DNA from: Actinostola sp. cb2023
Taxonomy: Eukaryota > Cnidaria > Anthozoa > Actiniaria > Actinostolidae
DNA: 64,000 bases
Assembly: GCA_033675265.1 (NCBI GenBank)
Contig: JAUJYZ010000990.1
Span: 186,001-250,000, forward strand
Reading direction: 5' to 3'
Position 1 is the first letter of the stretch; each line of letters opens with the position of its first letter. The notes below the pieces were generated by a model that saw only the letters and a list, made by a program, of their open reading frames with translations, was not told the origin of the DNA and searched no databases. This document shows positions 47,851-59,194 of this stretch, piece after piece. Position numbers and translations under genes: made by a program.

Positions 47851-47982
47851 AGCACATCGATTGCCACATGGTTTTCGGGAAATACGTGAAATACCACAGG
47901 AAACCCAACATCAGGATCACAAATAGTCTACTGCTATGAAGTACCTAGCTCATTTGCGGCAATAACCGCTGACTGATAACCT

Positions 47983-48262
47983 CGGGTTACGAACCAATTG
48001 AATGTAGGTTACGATCCAATTGAATGTAGGTTACGATCCAATTGAATGACATTCCCTCGGAGGTACGGTTCGATGTAATATAATATACAACATGGGATAC
48101 GATCGCCCAATACGAGATACGAACAAATGCAACGTATGACACGAATGAACAAGATGACATTCGATCGAACTGAAGGTCAGTTACGATCCAATTGCATGTC
48201 ATGTACGATCCAATTGCATGTCATATACGACCGAATTCGCTAGTTACGATCCAATTGCATTT
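47983..48262. repeat. Short interspersed repeats of a TTACGATCCAATTG word
   Basis: At least eight copies of GTTACGATCCAATTG or close variants, in both orientations of context and spaced 15-60 bp. A minisatellite or MITE core. ORFs across it have no support. Confidence 0.75.
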
Positions 48263-48709
48263 ATGTCCTAAATCCCCCTCCATAGGATTGTCTTCCTATA
48301 CCTTCCCCAAGGTCTGTAAGTTAGGATGACAGGCTACCGGCTCTCATTGACAATGGAAGTTTTTGAAATTTCTGAAAACGCTATATATACGATCACTAAT
48401 CTTCAACTTCATTGATTATTTCACACCAACAGTACAGTATAATAAGAGAATGAGTTCCCTTTACCCATTCGAACATTGTTGAATTCATTGTTGAGAATCC
48501 AGACAAATAGTAATTTCATGTGTGTTTGTGAACTTCTAAAACTCATTAATAATTCATAACAGCCTTGGCCAATCTAATGCTTTAGAATATACCACGTGAT
48601 GATATCTATTAACCTCAATAGTAATTCCAGCATACTAATAGTCTGGGGCGGCTTTGAATATTGCAGGGGAGTGCAGGGCTGATTACTAATTCCATGACCT
48701 ATAATGCTC

Positions 48710-48837
48710 ACTGAGGTGGAACACATAGAGAACTCTTGGTTATTGAACTGGAACGTATAGAGAACTGTAATTACGTCATCAGTTCTCTATACGTTCCAGT
48801 TCAATAACCAAGAGTTCTCTATGTGTTCCACCTCAGT
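48710..48837. mobile_element. Near-perfect 128-bp palindrome
   Basis: Two ~58-bp arms (ACTGAGGTGGAACACATAGA.. and exact complement) are separated by about 12 bp containing ATTACGTCAT. A recently formed hairpin MITE is likely. Confidence 0.9.
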
Positions 48838-48920
48838 AAATACGATAGGTCTTGGAAACCTGAAAGAAAAGATGCCATGAAATATAATTAATGTAACTTA
48901 AATTTATTCACTAACTTTCA

Positions 48921-49520
48921 TCAGCATATACCGTAAAGTTCCGAAAGTAGCGAGGTCGTTACTTTCGGATTTAGCAACCTTAGGTAACTGTTACTTTCGG
49001 GGGGTCGCTGCTTTCGGGTGGTCGCTACTTTCGGGGTGCTAAAATCGTTAAATGTTAGGAGCCATATTGTGTACCTAAATGACATCGTGTACGGTATTTT
49101 TTCCATTTTAACCAACAAAATATTCACAGGATCTATAACATAATTTACCTTTGACTCAAGGGAATATAATAATGTATTACCACAAACCTTTATGTCGATT
49201 TTCAATTGAGAGTGTTTTCTCTTTATTCGGTTTAGCTTTTTCTTGAGATTTCTTTCTCTATTTAAATGTTGGGAACAGGTCTTACAGCGCTGTGGCGTTT
49301 CAGAGGTAGAATAATGTAAAGTAGATGTGTGCTGATCTGTAGATTGCATTATAAGTGAGGAAGATGAAGCTTGCGATGGCTGCTTGGAAAGGTCAGAAGT
49401 ACCAGTGTCTTGATCGAGTATCGTAGAGGTGGTAACTACAGCTGTGTCCGTGTTTATATCTGTATTATCATTCTCGAGTTTTCTTCTTTTAATAGGTGAA
49501 GTTGTAAGGGAACGGCGCAA
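48921..49520 (-). CDS. Coiled-coil exon, probable downstream part of a THAP protein
   Basis: The minus-strand frame has a basic start (TTSPIKRRKLENDN), a Ser/Thr-rich linker, CKTCSQHLNRERNLKKKLNR and a heptad-like KRKHSQLKIDIK. THAP proteins commonly have a coiled coil after a low-complexity linker, and the THAP domain lies just upstream at 49716. The last ~80 residues run into the ACTTTCGG repeat and are probably intronic or 3' noncoding. The splice joining the two could not be fixed. Confidence 0.5.
   Translation of the reverse strand: MRRSLTTSPIKRRKLENDNTDINTDTAVVTTSTILDQDTGTSDLSKQPSQASSSSLIMQSTDQHTSTLHYSTSETPQRCKTCSQHLNRERNLKKKLNRIKRKHSQLKIDIKVCGNTLLYSLESKVNYVIDPVNILLVKMEKIPYTMSFRYTIWLLTFNDFSTPKVATTRKQRPPESNSYLRLLNPKVTTSLLSELYGIC
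48940..49040. repeat. Cluster of GCTACTTTCGG-type words
   Basis: Five copies of (G)CTACTTTCGG or TTACTTTCGG occur in about 100 bp, near the 3' end of the THAP-associated frame. Confidence 0.7.
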
Positions 49521-49715
49521 AACCTATTATAAAGTATCTAATATCATCATAATATTGCTTTTTGTAATATTAAAGAAGTAAGGATGTAGAAGTCCGTAAT
49601 GTAGTAAATAATAATGTACTAATATATTAGCTAAACTGTCATCGATGGCAAAGTTTTACAAAGTGTAAGGTAAAGCTTACTTCATTTCAAATGTTAGTCG
49701 TGTTTTTACGTACTC

Positions 49716-50066
49716 TTACATGTCTCTTTGAGTCAATTCTTTTTCCTTGTAGGGAATGACCGAGTCTGTGGGAATCACTCCTTTTATAAGTAATCTCTTC
49801 GTCTTAAAATCACTAGTTGATGCAAGGGTAGGTGTATTGTAGCAAATAGGCTCAAAATGAGCATAGCACAACACAGATGTTTTGGTCGGTTGAAAGTTGG
49901 CTCTATGTATTTGAACAAATCGAGTCCATTTTTGCCTTACAGCTTCATCTGGCGGAAAATAATGCATCTGATGGCAGGGGAGTAGCTAGTGTTCTGACAG
50001 CTTACATTATTTGGGCCACCAGCCACACAATACTTCCCCCCTTTCTTCAATGGTCATTTGACCGCC
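49716..50066 (-). pseudogene. THAP zinc-finger domain, one-base frameshift
   Basis: The minus strand reads KYCVAGGPNNVSCQ (first Cys pair), then after a one-base loss near 49967 MHYFPPDEAVRQKWTRFVQI, then KTSVLCYAHFEPICY (third Cys and His) and GVIPTDSVIP (the AVPT-like end). That is the C2CH THAP layout, a DNA-binding domain found in P-element-type transposases and host regulators. The frame break suggests a relic, unless the loss is a sequencing error. Confidence 0.75.
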
Positions 50067-50081
50067 ATGTTTGTTGCTTCG

Positions 50082-50326
50082 ATCCACTCATATCCAGGAC
50101 GCCATGGAAGCCGCTACTCCGCAGGAAACCCTAACAAAAGCTCGATCTCAAACGTGATTGGACGAAAATTCTTCCATTTGTTAATTTTTTTTCCTATGGG
50201 CACTCCCCAAAGGTCGAATATTTGAATGTGCTTTGTTCATTTTCGTCCAATCACATTTGAGATCGAGTTTTTGTTTGGGTTTCCTGTGGAGTAACCGCTT
50301 CCATGGCGTCCAGGATATGAGTGGGA
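50082..50326. mobile_element. Inverted-repeat MITE
   Basis: Arms of about 85 bp, for example ATCCAGGACGCCATGGAAGC and GCTTCCATGGCGTCCAGGAT, with GATCTCAAACGTGATTGGAC mirrored inside. Non-coding. Confidence 0.85.
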
Positions 50327-51159
50327 CCGACTTTTTATGGAGAATTTTATGAACGTAACGGCTTATTTCAGGATGATATTGATCGATTTTCTCGCATGAA
50401 TTCACATCGAAGGACTCCACGACTTTCCTTCCTTCGTCTAGTGATGTCCGAAATCGAAGGTTTATCGTTTTGAGAGAGAAAATCGACCATCATCATTGTT
50501 TTGTGGTTAAAGGGGAACTGAAGACAACATTTATTTTCTCAAGAAAGATAGATATGTCTTATATTAGCATTACTTGAATATTAATTTTTGCAAATCTTTC
50601 ATAGAAATCGACATAATTTAAGTTCAATATCAAATATCATCTGCCATTTTGGCATTTTACCATCGGCTCAAAAAAATTTTTTTGTGGCATCATTTATGGG
50701 GAATAGTAAAATCAGCTCACAAAGATGCTCAAAGCATTTATAAGAAAATACAATGTACATATAATCACTCTACATTGTGATTGCACTTTCCCTTGAGCCC
50801 TGTTCAATTCAGTGGTAATCCATGTCTTTTTACAATTAAAACTCAAGTTTCTTCTCCATCAAAATAAAAACAATTGGAAATTCGTTTAGAAAATGATCGT
50901 ACACAACATTCGCTTTGTTTTTAGCTATAGATACATTTAGGCTTCAGTTCTCATTTAAGCACCTCCAAACTGTAAACAACCTCCTCTCCCTCTTTTCTTT
51001 CCTTGCCTTTGCGAAGTCAGCGGTGGTGATTGAGGCCAAGATCCCATACCTACACGCGGTCTCTACAGCAAATTGGGTCATCAGGTAATCCTGGATTTGT
51101 AGAAGTCAATGATGAAGTCAATGTACACGAGGAGTCTCGATGCCAACAGGCCAAAGTAT

Positions 51160-51420
51160 TTACTTGTGAAAATATTCTTCGCTCTCGCAACTGACGGTGT
51201 CCAACGACAGTCCAACTTTCAAAAATATGAAAGCCGTTTTCATTGAGGCTTCAAGAGAGGAATTTGCTCGGATGATCACTTCTAGGCCACCACCGATTAC
51301 ATTGAAGTTGATAGAGAAGGGATCTTGATAAATTTGCGAGATTTCTGCTAGCATTTGAGCTGCCAACTCTAACTTTTCCATAGAACTACACGACAATACA
51401 ATCCCGTGTCTCTCCCAGAA
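51160..51420 (-). CDS. Unidentified frame
   Basis: The minus-strand reading MEKLELAAQMLAEISQIYQD.., NFNVIGGGLEVIIRANSSLE.. ends at 51160. It looks protein-like, but no family is recognised. Upstream of the internal Met the frame becomes hydrophobic and doubtful. A short GGGATCCGAAAA tandem lies at 51600-51650. Confidence 0.3.
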   Translation of the reverse strand, partial: FWERHGIVLSCSSMEKLELAAQMLAEISQIYQDPFSINFNVIGGGLEVIIRANSSLEASMKTAFIFLKVGLSLDTVSCESEEYFHK

Positions 51421-52033
51421 ACAAAAAAATGTATGTGCGAAAAAACCCAACCACCCCCGGAACATAAATATTAGTATGCGCGAGAAACATGCTCGGGCAC
51501 CCATAAAGGTGTTCAGTTTTGGCAGGCAACTCCTCTTCTTGCTGGGGGCCAAGTCCCTCCCGGTCTTCGGCCTCGCACAGGAAGCCCAGAAAAAAGCAAA
51601 GGGATCCGAAAAGGGATCCGAAAAGGGATCTGAAATGAGATCCGAAAAAGGGGTTGCATGCGGAAGAGGCTAGGACATATCATGGTCAAATCCCCACCTG
51701 AGTGCCAACGAATCAATATTTCTGACCCTAGCAGTTCATTCACCCCGTCCAGTCCACACACTGCAAATTCCCAAACTCCATTTTGACCACAAGTTATCTT
51801 TTCTTCTTCGTCAAACTTTGATCCAAGTGTGTCAGCAAAGATAATCCGTTGAATATCACTAATTTCAACTTCAACAAGGTTTCCTGTTGTTATAAACCTT
51901 TAAATGCGTGTTTCGCGGTAATATCTTTTCGTTCGCCAAGCATTGTAGACATTGTATTTTGAATTGGTTTGTTACATGTAATTATTCATCATTAGAGTGG
52001 ACTTTAACAGCTAGAATCCTTCAGCCCTAACAG

Positions 52034-52350
52034 TTAGCCCTCACTGGACAACAGTTCCTTTAACCTTTCTACGGTTGCTTTGCGTAGCTTTCTTGATGAT
52101 GAAAGTGAAAAATCAAAAAGAAAGACATGTTTGATCTCCATCATTTCCAACGAAGATCCAAATGGTCGTCCAGTTCTCTTCTTTACTGGCTTCCAATCGC
52201 CAGACCACGAACCGGCATACCAATGGACTGTGATATTTTGATTCGACTTTGGCAATAAGTGGGGTGCAGTCCGTAGTATACCAGTCACAATCCAGGGCAA
52301 CCATGTCACCAACCGTTAGTTGTTTTACATCGACATTATTGATAACACCT
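52034..52350 (-). pseudogene. Tudor-like C-terminal fragment of a transposon protein
   Basis: The minus strand reads QLTVGDMVALDCDWYTTDCT then, after a frameshift near 52250, NQNITVHWYAGSWSGDWKPV and LRKATVERLKELLSSEG before a stop. This small aromatic-rich barrel-like segment resembles the C-terminal end of cnidarian transposon proteins, and is similar in style to the DMVLIEGD segment of the CACTA gene here. Only the tail remains. Confidence 0.5.
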
Positions 52351-52859
52351 ATCTGTCTTGACAATAGTCATCGATAGCTTCCTGTATAAATCTAACAAAC
52401 AATAATTATATTTTTACATGCAATCAGCTGACCCTTTTTTGTTGCCAATACTTTGCCATTGTGGTGAACGTTACCCTGGTGCCTTATCTTTTACAGGGCT
52501 CTCATCTTTCTTTTTTTGCTTTCATTTGAGTGCATATCTTCCAGATGCTGTGGCATTTTGGCATACAATTTATTAAAAAAGTAACAAGCATGCTTCTTGT
52601 CCATAGCATCTTGTGAAGTTTTCTGTGGTTTTAGATTTTTGGACATACACTCGTATCGCGGAAAACGATACGAGACATGGTTATATACTTTTGAGCTGTA
52701 CTGTAGTTATCAAGTTAAAAGATACAAAGCGTTTGATTCTATTTATAACCTTTTTTATTCAGTGTTATTAACTTTACATCATTGGTTATGCATTATTGTG
52801 AAAACAGTAAGGATATGCATTGTAATGAGTTTTAAAATGTACATTATAAATAATGGAAA

Positions 52860-53154
52860 GTAAAAATAATGGAAGTAACGGTCGTTGCGATGAAGTTCTA
52901 GGGTAGTTTTCTAATTCAAGTAATGTCAGGTGAATTGTTGACATTGGTAAAATATTCAAGTTCCGGTAGAGGCATGGACAAAAAGTGACATTGCGTACAG
53001 TTTCCCATAGCTCTGAATATTTGATTTCTGGAAGTGCTTCCTCAATTATCAATATAGCGTCACAGTCATCCTTCAACATCTCATGTCTTGATCTTTCAGC
53101 ATTCCAACAAAGGTTAAATTGATGATGGTTGACAGCAGATGCCTCGACAACCAA
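52860..53154 (-). CDS. Unidentified frame
   Basis: Minus-strand reading NHHQFNLCWNAERSRHEMLK.., ELWETVRNVTFCPCLYRNLN... It looks coding in composition, but no family is recognised and the exon limits are unclear. The remaining sequence to 53290 is empty. Confidence 0.3.
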
Positions 53155-53289
53155 AGCCTTCTTTTCAGAGCTTGATACTTCGTTTAGGTTCGTTTACTGG
53201 ATAGATGAGTTACTGGAATTACGGTGGCTTTTTAAGTCCTCTTCGAAACAATAGATTCCTACCCACCACCTTCCCGTTGCATTTTGGGA

Positions 53290-53440
53290 CTTGAGCACGA
53301 ATTATTCACATTTAGAGCACATATATTATATATTCATTAATTATTTATATTTAGCACCAAATACATCAATTATTCATATTTAGTACAGATATTATTTATC
53401 ATCAATTATTTATATTTAGCACGATTAGTACCTTAGCACG
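53290..53440. repeat. AT-rich tandem repeat
   Basis: Four diverged copies of AATTATTTATATTTAGCAC, about 35-45 bp apart. Confidence 0.7.
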
Positions 53441-54636
53441 GTAGCATGAATACATTACAACCTTATATACCTTAGCGCGGTCCCTCATATACTACTTACA
53501 TTATGGCAATTATTGATTAGTAAAGAAATATGCAATGTACATAATAATAAAACAATTTTAAAATGAGGCTAACAATTATCAATCTTTATCAAACATAATT
53601 GAGAAATCTCTCATCAGCTTTTTATGACGTTCGCACCATAAACAGAAATAATGAGAGCATACCAAGGAGAAGTGCCATGAATTTCCAATCAGCACACAAT
53701 TTCCTAAAATGAATATGGTATGACATATTGAGACAAATGAGCAGCAATAGATCTAATTTAGATTTCACGAAGTAATTGGTGTTCAAATTATGGGTTGGGA
53801 TAGTATTATTTCTCACTGGCAATACAGAAGGTGTTCATGACACTTCCCAACTTTTTAGTTGTTTTTCTCTGTACAGACCGCAAAATCATCCCATCCTGGA
53901 AAAGATCCCGAACTGTTTATTTGAATGAATTATGTTACCGTTGGTAATTTTAACTAACAAAACACTAAGTTTGACCAAATATTATGTGCTTTTTCGACGG
54001 TAACTGACGTGTGGATCGTGTTTGTTTTTTCTCATGCCATTCAGGATAATTTCATCGATAATTTTATAATATGAAAATTCATATTAAATTTTACTATTTT
54101 TATATATATTTTAATACGTTTTAGCACTTATCACAATCTCCTGCATATTTCCATGAAATGATAAGTGGAAGTTATGATGGACATGATGTTTCCCATCACA
54201 TCCCTTTCTTGACTTTACTGTAATATATTCTTTTTAATTTTTAGAACATGCAAAACAATTGAATGAAAGTCTTGAAACACTTCTTTGATGCTTTCTTAAG
54301 TCAGCTTATCTGATTGTACAGAAGGACAATGAACCTTTCTAGGATGACAAGACTATCCATATCATCCCACCATACCACACGGCAATCATGAAAACCAGTA
54401 TTTTCATTGTAGTGTTTATATGTACGTACTGATGATTTTTTTACCGTGTATTGACTTACTCTCGAACTCTCGAACTCTCGAACTACAACGTAATTTGAAC
54501 GTCCTCGTTATCCAAGTTGACCGCTGACTGGCTCAGGTCCAGCGGTCAGTGACCACTGTTCACATTACAGTATGTCATGCTGGAATGTTTGTGTTCCCTA
54601 AGCTGGCAAATAGCTTTGCCTCTGACCCAACTAGCT

Positions 54637-55425
54637 TAAGGTAATGCGATCATGCAATTTTTTGTCGAACAATTTTTTTTTAACTTGGCACAAATATTGA
54701 TTTTGAGTGCTAGAGTAGAAAAATGAAATAAAAATTGGGGGTCACTGAATCCGTTGAGAAGATATAATTGTTCAAAGATGGGGCTTGTGGCAATGTTTTT
54801 TGGCAAAAATGGATAATGGCATTACAAGCTCTTGCTGTCCATATAAGTCGGTAATAATTAAAGCAATAATTTCAAATGATACATATGTTAACATAATATC
54901 ATGAAAAAACCGAAATTTGTCATTTTATTGTGTAGAACAATAAGTTTTCAAAGCCAAAATGTCAAAAAACAATACATTTTGACCATCCTTTTCGATCCTA
55001 GTTTTGGACATTTTGGCGATTTTCTTAAAATTTAGCTTGAAGACCTACCTTCACTTTTTGATATGTTTTAGCTTTCGTAAATACCTACTCAGGGCAGAAA
55101 TATTAGTGTAGGTCACTGTGTTAGATTTTGAGATATTCGCCGTTGAATATTAAAATGCATGATCCGCCATATTGAAAGAGCTCTACCACAGGAAGCCCAA
55201 CCAATGAAAAGTAGTTCGAAAATGAACACTTGGTAGATTTACTAAAAAAAATAGCTCGAAGACCTGTCTTCATTTTTTGATATTTTCTAGCTTTAGTTGA
55301 CCTAGACTTACAGTGGAAAAATCAGGATAGGTTACCGACTTAGATTTTTAGATAATCGCCATTGAATATCATGCACAGGAAAGATGCGCACGAATGCACG
55401 ATTGCGTTACCTAAGAAAACGAAAC
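54637..55425. mobile_element. Non-autonomous element with imperfect 23-bp inverted ends
   Basis: The left TAAGGTAATGCGATCATGCA matches the complement of the right GCACGATTGCGTTACCTA with a few mismatches. Inside is a diverged direct duplication (about 55030-55195 and 55250-55382; GAAGACCT.CTTCA.TTTTTGATAT). No coding signal. Confidence 0.6.
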
Positions 55426-55581
55426 CGATTTAATTATGTTTTAGCATCTTGCATTGACATGAGGCCAATGGCCTCTGGTTAAAGGATCCCACATTGGATC
55501 TGAAGAGTACTCCGAATGTGTGACCTACTCAGGCCACTTAAGGCCAGGAAGTTTCGGCTGTACACTTGAAATTCGGCTGTG

Positions 55582-56013
55582 CACTTGAAATTGTCTTAAT
55601 AGAGTTACATATAAGCAAATGAAACGATTTTATGCCATATGACATATTTTGTCGAACTTAATATTTTGGTGGTATTTTTGTGATATGAGATGTTATGCAG
55701 TTTTAGTGTTGCCTTAACGTGTTCTTTAAAGATCTGCCCTAACAGCTGGGCTATCATTCGTGTTTTTGGAGATAAAAGCTGAAATGTGAAGTCACGTGTC
55801 ATATTTTGCATATTATCTCCTAAAACACGATTAAGGCAGATTTGTAAAGAACACATTAAGACAACACTAAAACTGCAAAAAACATATTTAGCTCCTTTTG
55901 TCCCCATTGTCCCATTTAAAAAAATGTCACGTGACACGTCCCATATCACCAAAATACCACCAAAATATTAAGTTCGGCGAAATATGGCAACTCTATTAAG
56001 ACAATTTTAAGTG
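55582..56013. mobile_element. Inverted-repeat MITE, ~430 bp
   Basis: CACTTGAAATTGTCTTAATAGAG and its mirror at the right end. Arms continue through ATTTTGGTGGTATTTTTGTG and TTAGTGTTGCCTTAACGTGT with their complements. Non-coding. Confidence 0.85.
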
Positions 56014-56599
56014 AATAGCAGCTACTCCTTTGAGTGGCCTCAGACAATGGTCAGTGATGTGACACTAATCGAGACCTTCCCATATTAAACATCTTTATAT
56101 AAAGATCTCCTAATGTTAATAGTAATTGTTATCCTTATAAATAGGTATTTCTTTTCTAAATAATATTAGTGGGAGTGTGTATATTACCATATATGTTTGT
56201 GGATTTGATTTTGGTGTTGAAAAGGGTTTTTTTCAATGATGAATGGGTGATGTATAACATCACTGAATTTGATATAAATTGTAAATAGTGACATTTTTAA
56301 ACTGTCTGACTCCAACAATTAATGATCATATAGTTCTAAGGTGAACATCAGGAAGTCTCCAATTATATAATAACTATTTTTATTGTTAATTATTTTATTA
56401 CATTTACAATTTAATGAAATTGTGAGAGAGACAATTAATTTATTATGACTTGAACTTTTCAACAATTTCATGTAAACTGAGAAATCCTTCATTAATGTTC
56501 CCAACCCATGAAATAAGAACAGACAGGAACCTTTTTTTGGTGTAAAGGGGTAGGGAAAGAAGCACTCCAAGCTCCAGAATGTAACAAAAAAGCACAATG

Positions 56600-56830
56600 G
56601 GTTAAGAGGCCAGTCTCATACCGGGGAGCGAGGGACTCATCCCCAGTGGGTCACAATCCCCCAATATATTTTAGGTCAAACCTCCTAAAGGAATCAGAAG
56701 GGGGGTTACAATCCCCCCTTAGACCGGTCAGACGGGTCAGAATCCCCCCTGACCGTGAGAGGTCACAATCCTCTCATCCAACACGAAGGAAGATTTTCCC
56801 TGGGGGTTACAATCCCTCTGGGAAGTGATC
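56600..56830. repeat. GGTCACAATCCCCC-type interspersed short repeats
   Basis: Six or more copies of GGT(C/T)A(C/G)AATCCCCC, spaced 20-50 bp, with local palindromes (GGGGGGTTACAATCCCCCC). They lie downstream of the tyrosine recombinase relic and may be DIRS terminal sequence. Confidence 0.65.
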
Positions 56831-57114
56831 GAAATAGCTTAGAGTTATTGCCCCATAGTTTCCATGGTAAGCAGACTGTTGAGGGATCACCCTCCCCATT
56901 CTAGCCATCCACGAGAGTCTATGGGGCAAAAGTGACCTGCATAGGAGCACTTCTTCCCACAAATACACAAAGTGTATCCCCATAGACGAACTCCAGGGCG
57001 AAGGAGAAAATGATACTAGTGAAAACTAAACTCAAATAGAAATCAATTAACTAAAATAGGGAGATAACAAACCTAGTGAGATCTAACCTATTTGTGTATA
57101 ACCCCCACTAATTT

Positions 57115-57889
57115 TTCAGACACTTCAAAAAGGAGGGAGTGTGGGCATCTAATGTTCTTTTCATAGCACTCAAAGGACCAATGTCCCATGGTCTTGATTA
57201 ACCAAGGGGGAAGGCCTACTGAAGCGGCAGTTGTTGCCGCACCTATTCGGTAACTATGACCTGTGTAATCAAATGGATCAAGGCTAGAAAGAGACGAGCT
57301 GCCTGGTCTCAGAGGTAAGGGAAAGCTTTGTTAGAGGAGAACCTGTAGAGTATTGGAATAGTGGGCCATTTGAAGTACCCCTTGATGATAGATAGTCTTT
57401 CATTGGTTTTGTGGGACAGATAAGCTGACTTGTCTTCCCAATGATTATTGTTTGGCCAATGCGGAATGGGCCGGTCTTAGAAACTTTGATTCGAGCAGAA
57501 ATTTAGCCAGGGTTGCTAATGGGTGGCAGAAAGGTTATGTCGGCAGGGGATAAATGGATATCTGCCGAGAAGCCACTGTTACAGGTTAGCTCTCCTAGGC
57601 GGAGAAAGCCAAAAAAGGCAAAAGTCATGGCAGCCCAGATCATAACAGAGTCAGGATTAGAGGTATGAGGAATTGCTAATAGATAGCAAAAAAGGTTGAG
57701 ATGTCTTATTGTGATAGGCAGACGTGTTCTCAAGGAGGTCCCTTGAGCCTGCACAGAAGAACGGTCCCGTAAATTGACAAATCTCAGCCAGTTAGACGTT
57801 GGAGAGTTTTGCGTTTCCGTTTTGTCGGCATAGGTCCCGTAATTCTGGTACTCTGAACGCTGCGATAATGGCTGGATCGATCGCTCCAT
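57115..57889 (-). pseudogene. DIRS-type tyrosine recombinase relic
   Basis: The minus strand reads TRLPITIRHLNLFCYLLAIP and MTFAFFGFLRLGELTCNSGF with HLSPADITFLPP, the first half of a DIRS-family tyrosine recombinase with the catalytic Arg in FLRLGELT. A TAA stop interrupts after SNPG, then SARIKVSKTGPFRIGQTI and KDYLSSRGTSNGPLF continue. After a frameshift near 57280, GHSYRIGAATTAASVGLPPW and GHWSFECYEKNI supply the HxxR and Tyr motifs. DIRS elements integrate cDNA with this enzyme. No reverse transcriptase was seen upstream. Stop plus frameshift mark it as dead. Confidence 0.82.
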
Positions 57890-57899
57890 TATTAAGAGG

Positions 57900-59190
57900 C
57901 AGTCTCTCTAAAAGCGGTCAGGTGAATTTGGGTCAGGAAACAGATTTCCCTCAAACTTTGTCCATTAAATTATCTTACCTTAAAGGTAATTGAAATGTAT
58001 TTGGTTTTTGGAAATACCTTAAAATATATTTTTTACGAGCCTTTATTGCCAGAGCCACGAGAAGTCCGATTTTGCCTATAGTGAAGAACAAAAATAGTCG
58101 GTAATTGACGAGCCCACGACGTCAAAACTGAAGAGTATTTCCCCAAAATATTATGTTTCCCAGCCTAAACTGCTCTTAGCTGATAAGTTACAAGTCATTC
58201 GGGATTATTTTCTGTTTTAGGAAAAAATATATAAATCATTTTCTGATACCTACTTTTGTGCTTCTCCTCTTGAGCCGAAAATATGTGATTTTCGTCAGGC
58301 AATTTTTCAAAAGTCTGACATAGTTAAAGCAATCTATCTATTAGAATCAACTAAAGAAAGACCAAAGAGCAAGGAAATGTAAAAATACCTTGCGGTTTCT
58401 AGCTCTCTTCAGCGCAGCGAGCAGATAGATTTGACGAATTTGAGACCGTGTCACGCGGATTGCGTGACATGAACACGAAACTTTGACGGCTACCAAATTG
58501 CAAAATTTATTTTTGGTTTGGCGATTTTGATTCTAGAAAAGCTTGAATGATGTTGTTAAGTCATTTTAGTATTATAATATGGTTTTGGGGTCGTGTAAAT
58601 GGCCGCTGAGTGTGAACTAAAATATGATCTGCCTGGCCAGTCCCAGTAGATCTTTCCGCCTTGAGTTCAACTTGTGTTATATTATTTAACCCTGCTCTCA
58701 GTTGGGTCTGTTTTACTCGCTGAAGACACCACTAATATTAACTGTTAATAACTCATGTATAAATGAAGTAATTAAATAAATTTAATGCGATAAAGCTCAC
58801 ACGTGCATCAACATAAAACAATTGATTGATTAATTGAACATAAATATTTATATTCTCCAAAATTCCAATATGAAACTTTATCTTTATCGATCATGCATAT
58901 TCCTTTATCTAGAACAGTATCATACAAACATCCACACGGATCAAACTTTCTTATGCTTTAACAGTGTTTTTTTATGTTCCGTCCACACGGCAACGATATC
59001 GTTTTCACCGGCCGAAAACGCAAACTAATATCGTCGTCATGCCGTGGAATGAGACTAACAGTTGTAGTTTTTAGTAAGGCATCACAATTCATTACGGTAC
59101 TATTGTTCCATAGGCCTCCAGATTAATATTTTCTCTCACTCTCACCCATATATACGACTGAGGCTTTGACATCTTTCGTGATCTACTAAA
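57900..59190. other. No recognisable gene
   Basis: AT-rich noncoding DNA. Short frames lack motifs. Nothing repeated stands out here. Confidence 0.5.
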
Positions 59191-59194
59191 ATAT

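Noticed and set aside
54455..54485. CGAACTCT repeat as telomere-like sequence
   Set aside because: Only three copies; simple short repeat.
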